Under the pieces are notes generated by a model that saw nothing but the letters and a program-made list of their open reading frames with translations, was not told where the DNA came from and searched no databases. A stretch of 64,000 nt of DNA, from assembly GCA_044370475.1 (NCBI GenBank), contig JBILVK010000002.1, positions 14,820 through 78,819 on the forward strand, read 5' to 3'. Within the stretch, counting starts at the first letter, position 1. Each line of letters opens with the position of its first letter. This document shows, piece by piece, positions 7,791-15,940 of the stretch. Source of the stretch: B1 sp044370475. Its GTDB lineage: Bacteria; Bacteroidota; Bacteroidia; UKL13-3. The translations under genes and the position numbers were made by a program.

Positions 7791-9365
7791 TTATTCTAAA
7801 ATAAGTTTTCTAAGCGTTTTTTGCTCGGTCTGAACCAACTCCAAAAAATATATACCTCTTGGGAGTCCTTCCACAGAAAACCTTCTTTCATGTTGATTAT
7901 TAAGTATTTTGACTAAAACTTCCTGCCCCATAGCATTGAAAATCTTTGCTTGTATGGGTGCTAAATTTTCAGTTTCAATGCGTATAAAATCTTTTCCAGG
8001 ATTTGGGAAAAAGTTTATACCCGACAATTTATTTTGGTCCAAAACAGAAGTTGGCCATACCTGAATATAATTTGTTTTCTTTAAAGTATTGTTGCCAATG
8101 GCATTGGTAACTCTTAGCTGGACATTGTAATTTCCCACTACATTAAATTGTACTTGAGGATGCTGACTAACAGTGCTGGTGCCATTTAAATATACCACCC
8201 CAGTATTGGGAGTAATCGTCCATAACCATGCAACCACATTGCCTGTACTGGTATCTCTTAATCCTATAGTTTCATTGAGCTTAGGAACTACATTGGTTGC
8301 ATAAAAATTGGCAATTGCACCCTCCCTAATTTTGATAAAATTAGTCTTTAAAGTGTCGTCAGATGCTCCTTCATAAATGCTAGTTAGTTTTACACTGTAA
8401 TCACCTATCTCATTAAATATTACTCGTGGGTTTTCACTGCTGGCTGTTGAGCCTGGCACAAAGCTGTAGGTAGCGGGAGTAATCTGCCAAACAAAAGATT
8501 TAGGCGAGCCATAAGATGAATTTGAAAAGTTAATGGTATCACCAGGTTTACCTGTTACTCTGTTTGCATTAAAATTACAATTATTAATATAAGCTTCTGG
8601 CCTAAAAATATCTTTGTATTTTATACTTGAAACCGCATTGGTGGTATTGTTTACTACTACTTCTAATATTGGAAAACCTTGACTCTTTGCTATCCAAGAA
8701 TACTCAGTTCTGGCAGCTGGAATTGGGATTCCAAAGCCTCCAAACACAATCGAATCTGTACCTACCACAACCGATTTAATTCTTAAACAATCAAATGTTC
8801 CATAGGGAGTTGTAATTTGTCCCCAACCATCAACCGTTGTTGTTCTGCTGCCACTTTGCTTTAATGCTCCTAAAGTAGGTAAACTCGCTTCCCCTAAATA
8901 ACTACCAGAAAATGTTTTTCCATAGCTCATAGGAAACTTCATTAAGGTGTCTTTTAGGGAGTAAGTTATTCCTAATGGTAAACTTTGAACAGTGGCTCCT
9001 CTGCCCATAATAACCAATGATTGATTGGTGCTTTTGTAAAAGCTAAATACGTTGCTTGCTGCTCCTCCGCCTAGCGGACCAAGAGAAAGGCTGCTTTCAG
9101 ATAAGCCATAAGAGGCAGAGAAAAACTGCAATATGTAAGGTGTGGTGGCAGGTGAAATATATTTTTGAACGTCTTGGTTATCTACTTTCAAATTACCAAA
9201 ACTCCAGACATAGTTTGCTCCTGTTGCTTCATAATTTATCATACTTGAACTTGAACTATACCTAACAGTGTCATTTACCTTAGAAAAATCACCGAAATTT
9301 AGGGTGATTTGAGCTTGAGCTTTGATGGCAATGACAAATAGAAATACGTATAATTTTAATCTCAT
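7791..9365 (-). CDS. Secreted PKD-repeat protein with type IX secretion sorting domain
   Basis: I start at the ATG at 9365, which gives the signal peptide MRLKLYVFLFVIAIKAQAQ; the frame is open 18 codons further upstream without signal-peptide character. A roughly 240-residue N-terminal region of unknown fold is followed by two PKD-like beta domains (pattern NxxxGxPGD.I.F.N...G and GNYNVQLRVTN). The C-terminal 80 residues form a type A T9SS sorting domain: NFFPNPGKDFIRIE, FNAMGQEV, LPRGIYFLELVQT and KLILE at the end. The protein is therefore expected to cross the outer membrane and be anchored or released. Ligand and role are unknown. The dispersed motif (core 7827-7836) encodes LVQTEQ within the sorting domain. 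Confidence 0.85.
   Translation of the reverse strand: MRLKLYVFLFVIAIKAQAQITLNFGDFSKVNDTVRYSSSSSMINYEATGANYVWSFGNLKVDNQDVQKYISPATTPYILQFFSASYGLSESSLSLGPLGGGAASNVFSFYKSTNQSLVIMGRGATVQSLPLGITYSLKDTLMKFPMSYGKTFSGSYLGEASLPTLGALKQSGSRTTTVDGWGQITTPYGTFDCLRIKSVVVGTDSIVFGGFGIPIPAARTEYSWIAKSQGFPILEVVVNNTTNAVSSIKYKDIFRPEAYINNCNFNANRVTGKPGDTINFSNSSYGSPKSFVWQITPATYSFVPGSTASSENPRVIFNEIGDYSVKLTSIYEGASDDTLKTNFIKIREGAIANFYATNVVPKLNETIGLRDTSTGNVVAWLWTITPNTGVVYLNGTSTVSQHPQVQFNVVGNYNVQLRVTNAIGNNTLKKTNYIQVWPTSVLDQNKLSGINFFPNPGKDFIRIETENLAPIQAKIFNAMGQEVLVKILNNQHERRFSVEGLPRGIYFLELVQTEQKTLRKLILE
7825..7838 (-). repeat. Dispersed motif copy, AG form (in PKD/T9SS gene)
   Basis: Core 7827-7836. Read in sense as LVQTE in the T9SS sorting domain, the same peptide as in the unrelated copies at 769 and 10449. 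Confidence 0.8.
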
Positions 9366-9570
9366 AACAATGAACTTATTTGGTGTTTTTAGGAAAGCAA
9401 AATAGTGATTTTCATGCATTTTTTCTATCTTCCCAAACTATTCCTTGTAGAAAGGAAGATTTGCACCTTACTTGTTAACATATTCCTTAGCTTTTGTGGA
9501 AAGCTTGTGAATATTGCATGGGTAGCAATTTCTTAATTTGTGATAGGAAGAAAGCTGTAATACAATCAAA

Positions 9571-10866
9571 GTGGAAAAGAAGTTCTGGACATATATTATT
9601 CATTACCTGCACAAACATAATGAGTTATGTTTAGCCGATTTTGGTCGGTTTGCTGCACAGGTAAGTGAATTTTCTGTTGACCCAGTTGCTAAAAAAATAA
9701 CCCCTCAACGTAAAAGGATCTACTTTCAAACTGGTGAATTTGGGAATTCCCCAGAATTTTTGACATTTATCGCATCAATTTCAAATGATACTCCTGTTCA
9801 AATTGTTGATAACTTAGCTTCATTTGTTTCAAAAGCTAAATCGCAATTAAAATCAGATGCTAAAATAATTGTTGAAGATTTTGGCACATTTAAAATGAAT
9901 GTAATGGGGGAGTTGGAGTTTGATTCAAACCAAACCCTATTTTTTGAAGATCAATCATTTGGATTAAGGCCAATTCATTTTGCTGCAAATTTGCTTAAGA
10001 CCAAGCGTATTGTTGTTGAGCAGGCCGAGGAGGAGGAGCAGGAATTAGTGCAAATGAGGGAATCTGCTTTAAAGGAGCTTAAGGTTTTACTGGATAATGC
10101 GCGCGTGGCAGAAAGCAGCGAGCATACCAAGAAAAGCAAAGCTTTTCCAATTATAGCTACTATTCTCACCCTCGTTTTACTTATTAACTTAGGCTTCTTT
10201 TTGTTTAAAGGTCCGGTAGACCAAATAAAACAACAAATTTCACAGATGAATATTCTTGGGAAAACAGGAGAAATTCTGGATTCTCAGGCTTCAGAGTCTT
10301 TAGTGGTTAAGCCTGCACAACCTCAGGTTGCTATCATTTCAAAGGATGAAACTTCTTTGCCGCTTCCAAATTCGGATAGTCTTATAGCGCATATCGGTCA
10401 ATCGCTAAGTCGTAGTAACTTCGAATTCGATTCCCTGAATTATTCGTTGGTTCAGACCGAAAAAATAGAAGACAAAATAATTGCAGAGGCTATACCTGAA
10501 ACACTGGCTACAGAGCCTGTAGCATTGGTACCGCAATATGAGCCCATAGCCAACCCAGTTGAGGTAATTGACCCTACAGTAGACTATTACAACAGTCCAA
10601 ACATGGTAAATGTGGATGCCCAAGAAAACGGAATCGACAAGGGATTTTATGTGATTGCAGGTGCTTTTAAGAGTGAGGATAATGCCAATAAAATGAAGGC
10701 CAAAATGGTTAAAAAGGGCGATACTTCAGCGATTGTTTTTAAGCCGAGCTCGTACCCTTATTATTTGGTTTCATATCAAAAAAGCAAAACGCTTAATCAA
10801 GCTTTAAATTTGTTGGAGAAAAAAGACGATGCAAACCCAGCAATTTGGGTCTACTGCGCTTACTAA
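9571..10866 (+). CDS. HU-like domain and SPOR domain membrane protein
   Basis: The start codon is GTG (9571), giving MEKKFWTYIIHYLHKHNELCLADFGRF. Residues 1-130 contain two HU/IHF-like segments (LADFGRF.A and VEDFGTFKMN), the arrangement called HU-CCDC81 in Bacteroidota. One transmembrane helix lies at about 190-212 (IIATILTLVLLINLGFFLF). A roughly 130-residue linker rich in Gln, Pro, Ser and Ala leads to a C-terminal SPOR domain (about 358-430, GFYVIAGAF...AIWVYCAY). SPOR domains bind glycan stripped of peptide stems at division sites. The topology implied is HU-like domain in the cytoplasm and SPOR in the periplasm, possibly linking nucleoid and septal wall; that last step is inference. The stop overlaps the convergent gene by four bases. 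Confidence 0.85.
   Translation: MEKKFWTYIIHYLHKHNELCLADFGRFAAQVSEFSVDPVAKKITPQRKRIYFQTGEFGNSPEFLTFIASISNDTPVQIVDNLASFVSKAKSQLKSDAKIIVEDFGTFKMNVMGELEFDSNQTLFFEDQSFGLRPIHFAANLLKTKRIVVEQAEEEEQELVQMRESALKELKVLLDNARVAESSEHTKKSKAFPIIATILTLVLLINLGFFLFKGPVDQIKQQISQMNILGKTGEILDSQASESLVVKPAQPQVAIISKDETSLPLPNSDSLIAHIGQSLSRSNFEFDSLNYSLVQTEKIEDKIIAEAIPETLATEPVALVPQYEPIANPVEVIDPTVDYYNSPNMVNVDAQENGIDKGFYVIAGAFKSEDNANKMKAKMVKKGDTSAIVFKPSSYPYYLVSYQKSKTLNQALNLLEKKDDANPAIWVYCAY
10447..10462 (+). repeat. Dispersed motif copy, AG form (in HU-SPOR gene)
   Basis: Full-length match TTGGTTCAGACCGAAA. Read in sense as LVQTE in the linker before the SPOR domain. Confidence 0.85.
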
Positions 10867-11417
10867 ATCCTTGGTCGCCACGGCAATTCTATGCCATTGT
10901 TTTCTTGTAAAATGATTCTCGATAGAACAAAAAGATAATCACTTAGTCTGTTTAAATAAATCACAATTAAATCTGGAACGGGCGAACTGGCTTGAAGCAA
11001 TACAACCATTCTTTCTGCACGTCTGCAAATACATCTGGCAACATGGCAATGTGAGGCTAATATGTTTCCTCCGGGCAATACAAAGCTTTTTAACTCTGGT
11101 AATACCTCATTCATTTTGTCTATTTCCGATTCTAATTTCTGAACATCCTCTGGAAATAAATCGGGCACTTTCATTTTCGATTTTTCAGGATCGCTCGCCA
11201 AAACCGATCCAATGGTAAATAGGCGGTCTTGAATTTCATAAATAAATGCTTCTCTCTCTTCATTTTTTAATTGGTCTTTTATTAATCCAAGGTATGAATT
11301 GAGTTCATCGGTTGTTCCATAGGATTCTATCCTGATATGTGATTTTAAAACGCGTGAACCTCCAATTAATGAAGTTTCACCTTGATCTCCTGTTTTTGTA
11401 TAAATTTTAAATGTCAT
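10863..11417 (-). CDS. PduO-type ATP:cob(I)alamin adenosyltransferase
   Basis: The enzyme makes adenosylcobalamin from cob(I)alamin and ATP. The N-terminal signature KIYTKTGDQGETSLIGG (4-20) is the ATP-binding loop. SYGTTDELNSYLG follows, and the conserved C-terminal helix contains HVARCICRRAERMVV and YLNRLSDYLFVLSR. The length of 184 is normal for the PduO/MMAB family. No cobalamin-dependent enzyme is in the window. The start codon directly follows the U-tract of a strong terminator (11418-11460), so either transcription reads through that hairpin or the message begins at, or very near, the ATG. The C-terminal stop overlaps the HU-SPOR gene. Confidence 0.93.
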   Translation of the reverse strand: MTFKIYTKTGDQGETSLIGGSRVLKSHIRIESYGTTDELNSYLGLIKDQLKNEEREAFIYEIQDRLFTIGSVLASDPEKSKMKVPDLFPEDVQKLESEIDKMNEVLPELKSFVLPGGNILASHCHVARCICRRAERMVVLLQASSPVPDLIVIYLNRLSDYLFVLSRIILQENNGIELPWRPRI

Positions 11418-11460
11418 AAAAAAAGCCTGCTTAATTCTGCAATTACGGAATTAAACAGGC
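11418..11460 (-). terminator. Intrinsic terminator after the DUF3078 gene
   Basis: Read leftward, a long stem pairs GCCTGTTTAATTC with GAATTAAGCAGGC around a short loop, followed by seven U residues at 11424-11418. The U-tract ends at the base before the adenosyltransferase ATG (11415-11417). It terminates transcription from 11485-12384, and may also act as an attenuator for the next gene. Confidence 0.85.
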
Positions 11461-11484
11461 GTTTTAAAAATATGTTTCAAAAAA

Positions 11485-12384
11485 CTATTGTCTCGATAAA
11501 GTTAAAACCATTCCTAGGGTAAGTATTTGCGACCATTGAATGTCTTTTGATTGATCGTAATCCTTGATAATATTTACTTGGAAATTGGTACTTATATATT
11601 TCGTTGCCTTTAAGGTTAAATTGGCGTTCATGATATGCACAAATGCATTTGGTTTCCCCGATTTAAAATAGTCATAATTCACCATATACCTAGTTTTGAA
11701 ATTTACATTTTTGGCTAAATCCTTGTCAAAATTGACAATGTATTGCAATACAAATTGATTTCTAATCTTATCACCAGGGTTTTCTAAACCATACAATTGA
11801 GCATTAGAAATGGTTGGATCAAGCACAATGGTTTGCCTCAAAGTACCAACCCCTAAACGCATCCATAGATAACTCAAAGGCTTATATTCAAATCCTACGG
11901 AGGTTGTGATATAAGCAGGTGCCATAAATTTAGAAACAAGAGAATCCTTAGTTATATCAGATAAACTCTTGGTCTTAGAATCAAATCCATCCTGAAATTG
12001 AGAAAGGAAGTTTAAGGATCCAAAAACATTCCATTTTGGACTAAGAATATAACCTGCTTTTAAGTCGTAAAACAACCTATCTGCATTTTTTCTTCTTACT
12101 TCTCCTTTGTTATCTTGATAACCTAATTGCATCTGCAAATCGCTGTTAAAATCCCAGTTTTCAGTTTTGTGCTTTACTCCATAATTTAGAAAGCCTCCAA
12201 AGGCAAAGCTATTTACACCCCCGCCTTTCCAATTATCACTAAAGGTAGATTGGTTTATAGTAAAACCAAGTTGAAAGCTATGTTTAAATTTACGTTCTTT
12301 TGGAACTGCTGCAGAGCTGTCTGTCTGCGCAAATGTGGGTGAAATAGAAATCCAAAGAATGATTAATAGGAAAAGTTTCTTCAT
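11485..12384 (-). CDS. DUF3078 domain-containing outer-membrane barrel protein
   Basis: I start at the ATG at 12384, giving the signal peptide MKKLFLLIILWISISPTFAQ; the open frame extends 17 codons upstream into the cysteine desulfurase gene without signal-peptide features. The body has alternating amphipathic beta strands, many aromatic residues at strand ends, and the family segment FTINQSTFSDNWKGGGVNS, which marks DUF3078. The last residues (TLGMVLTLSRQ) resemble a barrel-closing strand. The length is 299. The family is common in Bacteroidota outer membranes and has no assigned function that I know of. It begins four bases after the nifS-like stop, so the two genes are probably one unit. 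Confidence 0.82.
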   Translation of the reverse strand: MKKLFLLIILWISISPTFAQTDSSAAVPKERKFKHSFQLGFTINQSTFSDNWKGGGVNSFAFGGFLNYGVKHKTENWDFNSDLQMQLGYQDNKGEVRRKNADRLFYDLKAGYILSPKWNVFGSLNFLSQFQDGFDSKTKSLSDITKDSLVSKFMAPAYITTSVGFEYKPLSYLWMRLGVGTLRQTIVLDPTISNAQLYGLENPGDKIRNQFVLQYIVNFDKDLAKNVNFKTRYMVNYDYFKSGKPNAFVHIMNANLTLKATKYISTNFQVNIIKDYDQSKDIQWSQILTLGMVLTLSRQ

Positions 12385-12388
12385 ACTA

Positions 12389-13531
12389 TTATTGATTTGA
12401 TTGATTAATTTTAAACATAGCACACAACTGCGCAATCACATAATCAACTTCCTCTTTTGTGTTTTGCTTGCCAAATGAAAACCTTACACTGGGTCTACCT
12501 GCTTCAATTTGCAATTCTGCTAATACATGCGAACCAATACTTGAACCAGAGGAGCATGCACTGCCTCCTGAGGCTGAAATACCGGCAATGTCCAATTTAA
12601 ATAACAACATTTCGGCAATGGGTGTAGGAGGGAAGTTCACATTTAATACTGTGTATAACGACCTTCCTTCAACATCTCCATTGAACATTACGCCTTCAAT
12701 GTTTTTCTTCAATTGCTCCATCATATAGTTTTTCAAGCTCATAATATGGGCCTTGTCTTGATCCAAATTTTGGCATGAAATTTCTAAGGCTTTTGCTAAA
12801 CCTACTATGCCATAGACATTTTCGGTTCCGCCTCTCATATTTCTTTCTTGAGAGCCTCCTGTAATCATCGGCGTAATCTGAGCACTATGGTGAATGTAGA
12901 TAAATCCAACACCTTTGGGACCATTAAACTTATGTGCACCACATGCCAAGAAATGCACATGTGTTTTACTTAAATCAAAAGCAAAATGCCCCATGGTTTG
13001 CACTGTGTCGCATTGGAAGAATGCTCCATATTTACGACAGAGTTCGCCAATTTCTACAATGTCAATCATATTTCCAATTTCATTGTTCGCATGCATTAAA
13101 CATACCAACGAATTAGGATAGAGTTGAAGTAATTCTTCTAAACTTTCAATGTCTACATGTCCTTTAGTATCTAATTTAACCATGTGACTTTTTACCAATC
13201 CTTGATGGGCTAATTCCTCAATGGTATGGCTAACGGCATGGTGCTCTATGGGTGAAGAGATAATGTTTTTTACTCCTAAGTTCTGAACCGATTTGCGAAT
13301 GGCCATATTATCTGCTTCGGTACCTCCGCTCGTAAAAAATATTTCGCCTGGTGAGCAATTTAATAGGGTTGCAACTTTTTTTCTTGCTTCCTCAACATGC
13401 GTTCTTACAAGCCTTCCATGAGAGTGTGTAGAAGATGGATTGCCATATTCTTCCTTCATCATTTGGGTCATTACCTCAATTACATCAGGATGCATAGGGG
13501 TAGTAGCTGCATTATCTAAAAATATCTTCAT
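12389..13531 (-). CDS. Cysteine desulfurase (IscS/NifS family)
   Basis: A PLP enzyme that removes sulfur from L-cysteine for Fe-S clusters or tRNA thiolation. The fold-type I landmarks are present: LDNAATTP at the start, TSGGTEADNMAI, EHHAV with His97-His98, the PLP lysine in CGAHKFNGPKG (Lys201), and the persulfide Cys326 in SACSSGSS. The length of 380 is typical. The short SACSSG loop with little insertion is closer to NifS/IscS than to SufS. It lies between the agmatinase-like gene and the DUF3078 gene with gaps of only a few bases. A degraded motif copy near 13281-13292 is read as SVQN. Confidence 0.94.
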   Translation of the reverse strand: MKIFLDNAATTPMHPDVIEVMTQMMKEEYGNPSSTHSHGRLVRTHVEEARKKVATLLNCSPGEIFFTSGGTEADNMAIRKSVQNLGVKNIISSPIEHHAVSHTIEELAHQGLVKSHMVKLDTKGHVDIESLEELLQLYPNSLVCLMHANNEIGNMIDIVEIGELCRKYGAFFQCDTVQTMGHFAFDLSKTHVHFLACGAHKFNGPKGVGFIYIHHSAQITPMITGGSQERNMRGGTENVYGIVGLAKALEISCQNLDQDKAHIMSLKNYMMEQLKKNIEGVMFNGDVEGRSLYTVLNVNFPPTPIAEMLLFKLDIAGISASGGSACSSGSSIGSHVLAELQIEAGRPSVRFSFGKQNTKEEVDYVIAQLCAMFKINQSNQ

Positions 13532-13538
13532 TAAACAA

Positions 13539-14429
13539 TTATCTGGATTTTAAGGTTTGAAAACCAATTAATTTATACACCAATTTGGCCATGGTGAATT
13601 CAGTTAAAATATTACCTTTAATTGGAGCAATTTCAACAACATCAAATCCAACAACATTTCTTTTGGCAAATACTTCTTTTAAGAAGCTTACTGTTTCATG
13701 CCAAAACAAACCATTGGGCTCTGCAGTTCCAACTGCAGGAACTATACTAGGATCAAACCCATCAGCATCTATGCTAATGTATACGTTCTCGCCAAGTGTT
13801 TTCAATGCTTCTTTTGCCCAATTTGGATTCGACCTTACTTGGTGGGCGTAAAAAGTATGAATATTATCGCTCGACTTTATTAATTGACTTTCTTCAATGC
13901 ATTGGGCTCTAATTCCAATTTGTGTTAATGGAACTTCTAAATCGTGAACCCTAGCCATTACCGAGGCATGTGAGTATTTGTTGCCATGGTATTCTTGCCT
14001 CAAATCACTATGAGCATCAATCTGCAAAACATGCACATCCGGTATAAATTTTTTAACGGCCTTTACCGTCCCAAAAGTGATCGTATGCTCTGCTCCTAAG
14101 GTTATTGGAAACTTATTGTCAGATAACAATTGATTGGTATGCTTTTCTATATGCTTAACCGCTTTTTGATCAACCAGCCCTTTAAAATCCATAGGTGCTA
14201 AGGTGCATATTCCTCCCAATAAATAACTTTCTTGATCCAATTCCTCATCATACAATTCAACAAACTGTGAAGCTTTTATAATTGCGTTTGGACCTTTGTT
14301 GCTGCCAGATAAATAGGAGGAAGTATATTCATAGGGTGCCGACTGAATTACATACTTTGAGGAATCGTATGCATAAAATTCCTCGTTTTCAATGGCCAAG
14401 AAGTTCTTTTTGTGGTTATAGTATTTCAT
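13539..14429 (-). CDS. speB: Agmatinase/arginase-family ureohydrolase
   Basis: A binuclear manganese hydrolase that releases urea from agmatine or a related guanidino compound. Metal ligands sit in the three family motifs: GAEHT (His), QIDAHSDLR (Asp, His, Asp) and SIDADGFDPS (two Asp). The length of 296 and the motif SHASVMARV favour the agmatinase/speB branch, which would supply putrescine, but proclavaminate- or guanidinobutyrate-type enzymes share these motifs. It begins 17 bases after the map stop and ends seven bases before the cysteine desulfurase start. No arginine decarboxylase lies in the window. Family is certain; substrate is inferred. Confidence 0.88.
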   Translation of the reverse strand: MKYYNHKKNFLAIENEEFYAYDSSKYVIQSAPYEYTSSYLSGSNKGPNAIIKASQFVELYDEELDQESYLLGGICTLAPMDFKGLVDQKAVKHIEKHTNQLLSDNKFPITLGAEHTITFGTVKAVKKFIPDVHVLQIDAHSDLRQEYHGNKYSHASVMARVHDLEVPLTQIGIRAQCIEESQLIKSSDNIHTFYAHQVRSNPNWAKEALKTLGENVYISIDADGFDPSIVPAVGTAEPNGLFWHETVSFLKEVFAKRNVVGFDVVEIAPIKGNILTEFTMAKLVYKLIGFQTLKSR

Positions 14430-14446
14430 TTTTTATATGTCAATTG

Positions 14447-15253
14447 TTAAAATATAGATTCAGGTATTTCAAACTCATTGTCAACATCAGTAAGTACAAA
14501 AGGTTTTCCTTTCGTAATACAAACAGTATGTTCAAATTGTGCCGATAACTTTCCATCAATTGTTCGGGCTGTCCAACCGTCTTTCTTGTCCACTTTTGCC
14601 CTTGCCTTGCCAGCATTAATCATGGGTTCAATGGTGAAAATCATACCTGCCTGTAAAATTGGTCCAGTATTTTTATCAGCTATATGGCAAACTTCTGGCT
14701 CTTCATGGAATTTAATGCCTACCCCATGCCCGCAAAATTCATAAACGGTGCTATAACCAAATGAGGTAGCATATTTATTAATTTCAAATCCAATATTGTT
14801 GAGGTAATTGCCAGAAAAACATTGATTAATTCCAATGGCAAGGCATTCTTTTGTTACTTCTACCAATTTTTTAGCATGTTCAGTTACATTGCCCACCAAA
14901 AAAGTTTTGGATGTATCCCCAAAAAATCCATTTACAATGGTGGTAATATCTACATTCACAATATCCCCTTCTCTTAATTCATGTTTTCCTGGTATTCCGT
15001 GACAAATAACATCATTTACTGAAATACAACTTTCTTTAGGGTAACCATGATATCCTAAGGTTGCAGGTTTTGCTTTTTGGGAGAGCATGTAATCTGTACA
15101 AATTTTATTCAAAAAATCGGTACTCACACCAGGTTTAACAAATGGTTCTACTATCTTTAAAGTTTGGGCAGCTATGATGCTACTTTGTCTAATTCCCTCA
15201 ATTTGCTCAGGAGTTTTGATAATTATCTTACTTTTTGTGTCTCGAAATGCCAA
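14447..15253 (-). CDS. map: Methionine aminopeptidase, type I
   Basis: Removes the initiator methionine from new proteins. The five metal ligands occur in the usual order: the two Asp of GDIVNVDITTIVNGFFGDTSKTF, the His of CGHGVGIKFHEEP, the Glu of TIEPMI and the Glu in the C-terminal SAQFEHTV. The length of 268 fits type Ia. No ATG is available: an in-frame TGA lies eight codons before Lys10 or so, and the first usable codon is TTG at 15251-15253. A -7-like TATTTTTG (15273-15280) lies about 20 bases upstream, leaving a leader of only about 13 bases, which agrees with that start. Upstream gene of a leftward operon. Confidence 0.93.
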   Translation of the reverse strand: MAFRDTKSKIIIKTPEQIEGIRQSSIIAAQTLKIVEPFVKPGVSTDFLNKICTDYMLSQKAKPATLGYHGYPKESCISVNDVICHGIPGKHELREGDIVNVDITTIVNGFFGDTSKTFLVGNVTEHAKKLVEVTKECLAIGINQCFSGNYLNNIGFEINKYATSFGYSTVYEFCGHGVGIKFHEEPEVCHIADKNTGPILQAGMIFTIEPMINAGKARAKVDKKDGWTARTIDGKLSAQFEHTVCITKGKPFVLTDVDNEFEIPESIF

Positions 15254-15528
15254 TGTTGCTCAATTTAGCTGTCAAAAATAAGATTAATTTACCACAAATA
15301 CATGTCCATGTTCACCCATTCAAAACCACTTTTTACTCGTTTAAAGTTGCACTTTTATTGGTGTTTGTTCAAACAAACCGCATAACATTCAATGAAAGTA
15401 GCTTAATTAGTTGGACGCCATAAAACACAACAGTCACCCAAAATTAAATTGTAATGAGCTAGTTAAATTTCATGAAATTATCCCATAAGAATGAATGTTC
15501 TTTAAGGATTAAAGCAGAAAAAATGTTG
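15254..15528. other. Gene-free gap between map and the Hpt gene
   Basis: This 275-base stretch holds the map promoter element near its left end, an inverted repeat GTTTGTT-CA-AACAAAC (15363-15378) and a perfect 14-base palindrome AATTTCATGAAATT (15466-15479). I see no convincing coding frame or RNA gene in it. Confidence 0.6.
15273..15280 (-). promoter_or_regulatory. -7 promoter element for map
   Basis: Leftward TATTTTTG matches the Bacteroidota -7 consensus TANNTTTG. No clear -33 TTG is seen at the ideal 19-base spacing, so the call rests on the -7 box and on its position about 20 bases before the TTG start. Confidence 0.45.
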
Positions 15529-15876
15529 TTATAATGTCTCAAGTATTTCTTTGATTTCTACAATAGACTCATCCACTAAGGTGCTAATTCTATTGATAAA
15601 ACCAGGCATTTCTGCTATATGACTAGACTCTTTGCCATATTGCTCTAGCGACTTCATGATATTAAACAATTCGTTTGCTCCAAGCATTTGAATAGGGGCT
15701 TTCATTTTGTGCGCCAAATGCCCAATTCCTTCATAATCTTGTTTAGCAAGTAATTCATTAAATAGTATTGCTTCTGTAGCAGTAGTATTTACATATAATT
15801 CCAACATCTCTTTAATGAAACTATTGTCTCCGCCAGAAATCTCTTTTAAGTAGGTTAAATCAATTGTGTTTGCCAT
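15529..15876 (-). CDS. Hpt (histidine phosphotransfer) domain protein
   Basis: A single-domain, four-helix-bundle protein of 115 residues from the ATG at 15876 (MANTIDLTYLKEISGGD); the frame is open six codons further. The phosphorylatable histidine lies in GIGHLAHKMKAPIQMLGA, the standard Hpt motif. Such stand-alone proteins relay phosphate between a hybrid histidine kinase and a response regulator. No kinase or receiver gene is adjacent, so its partners are encoded elsewhere. The upstream start at 15894 (MFKLFI) is possible but adds nothing recognisable. It is divergent from the NlpC/P60 gene. Confidence 0.85.
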   Translation of the reverse strand: MANTIDLTYLKEISGGDNSFIKEMLELYVNTTATEAILFNELLAKQDYEGIGHLAHKMKAPIQMLGANELFNIMKSLEQYGKESSHIAEMPGFINRISTLVDESIVEIKEILETL

Positions 15877-15940
15877 TATGAATAATTTAAACAAAATTAT
15901 GCAAAAAAATAATTTAATTGCATATCAAAATTTCAGTTAA

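Noticed and set aside
15235..15423. 62-codon frame in the gap upstream of map
   Set aside because: Low-complexity, no family features, overlaps the map promoter and start.
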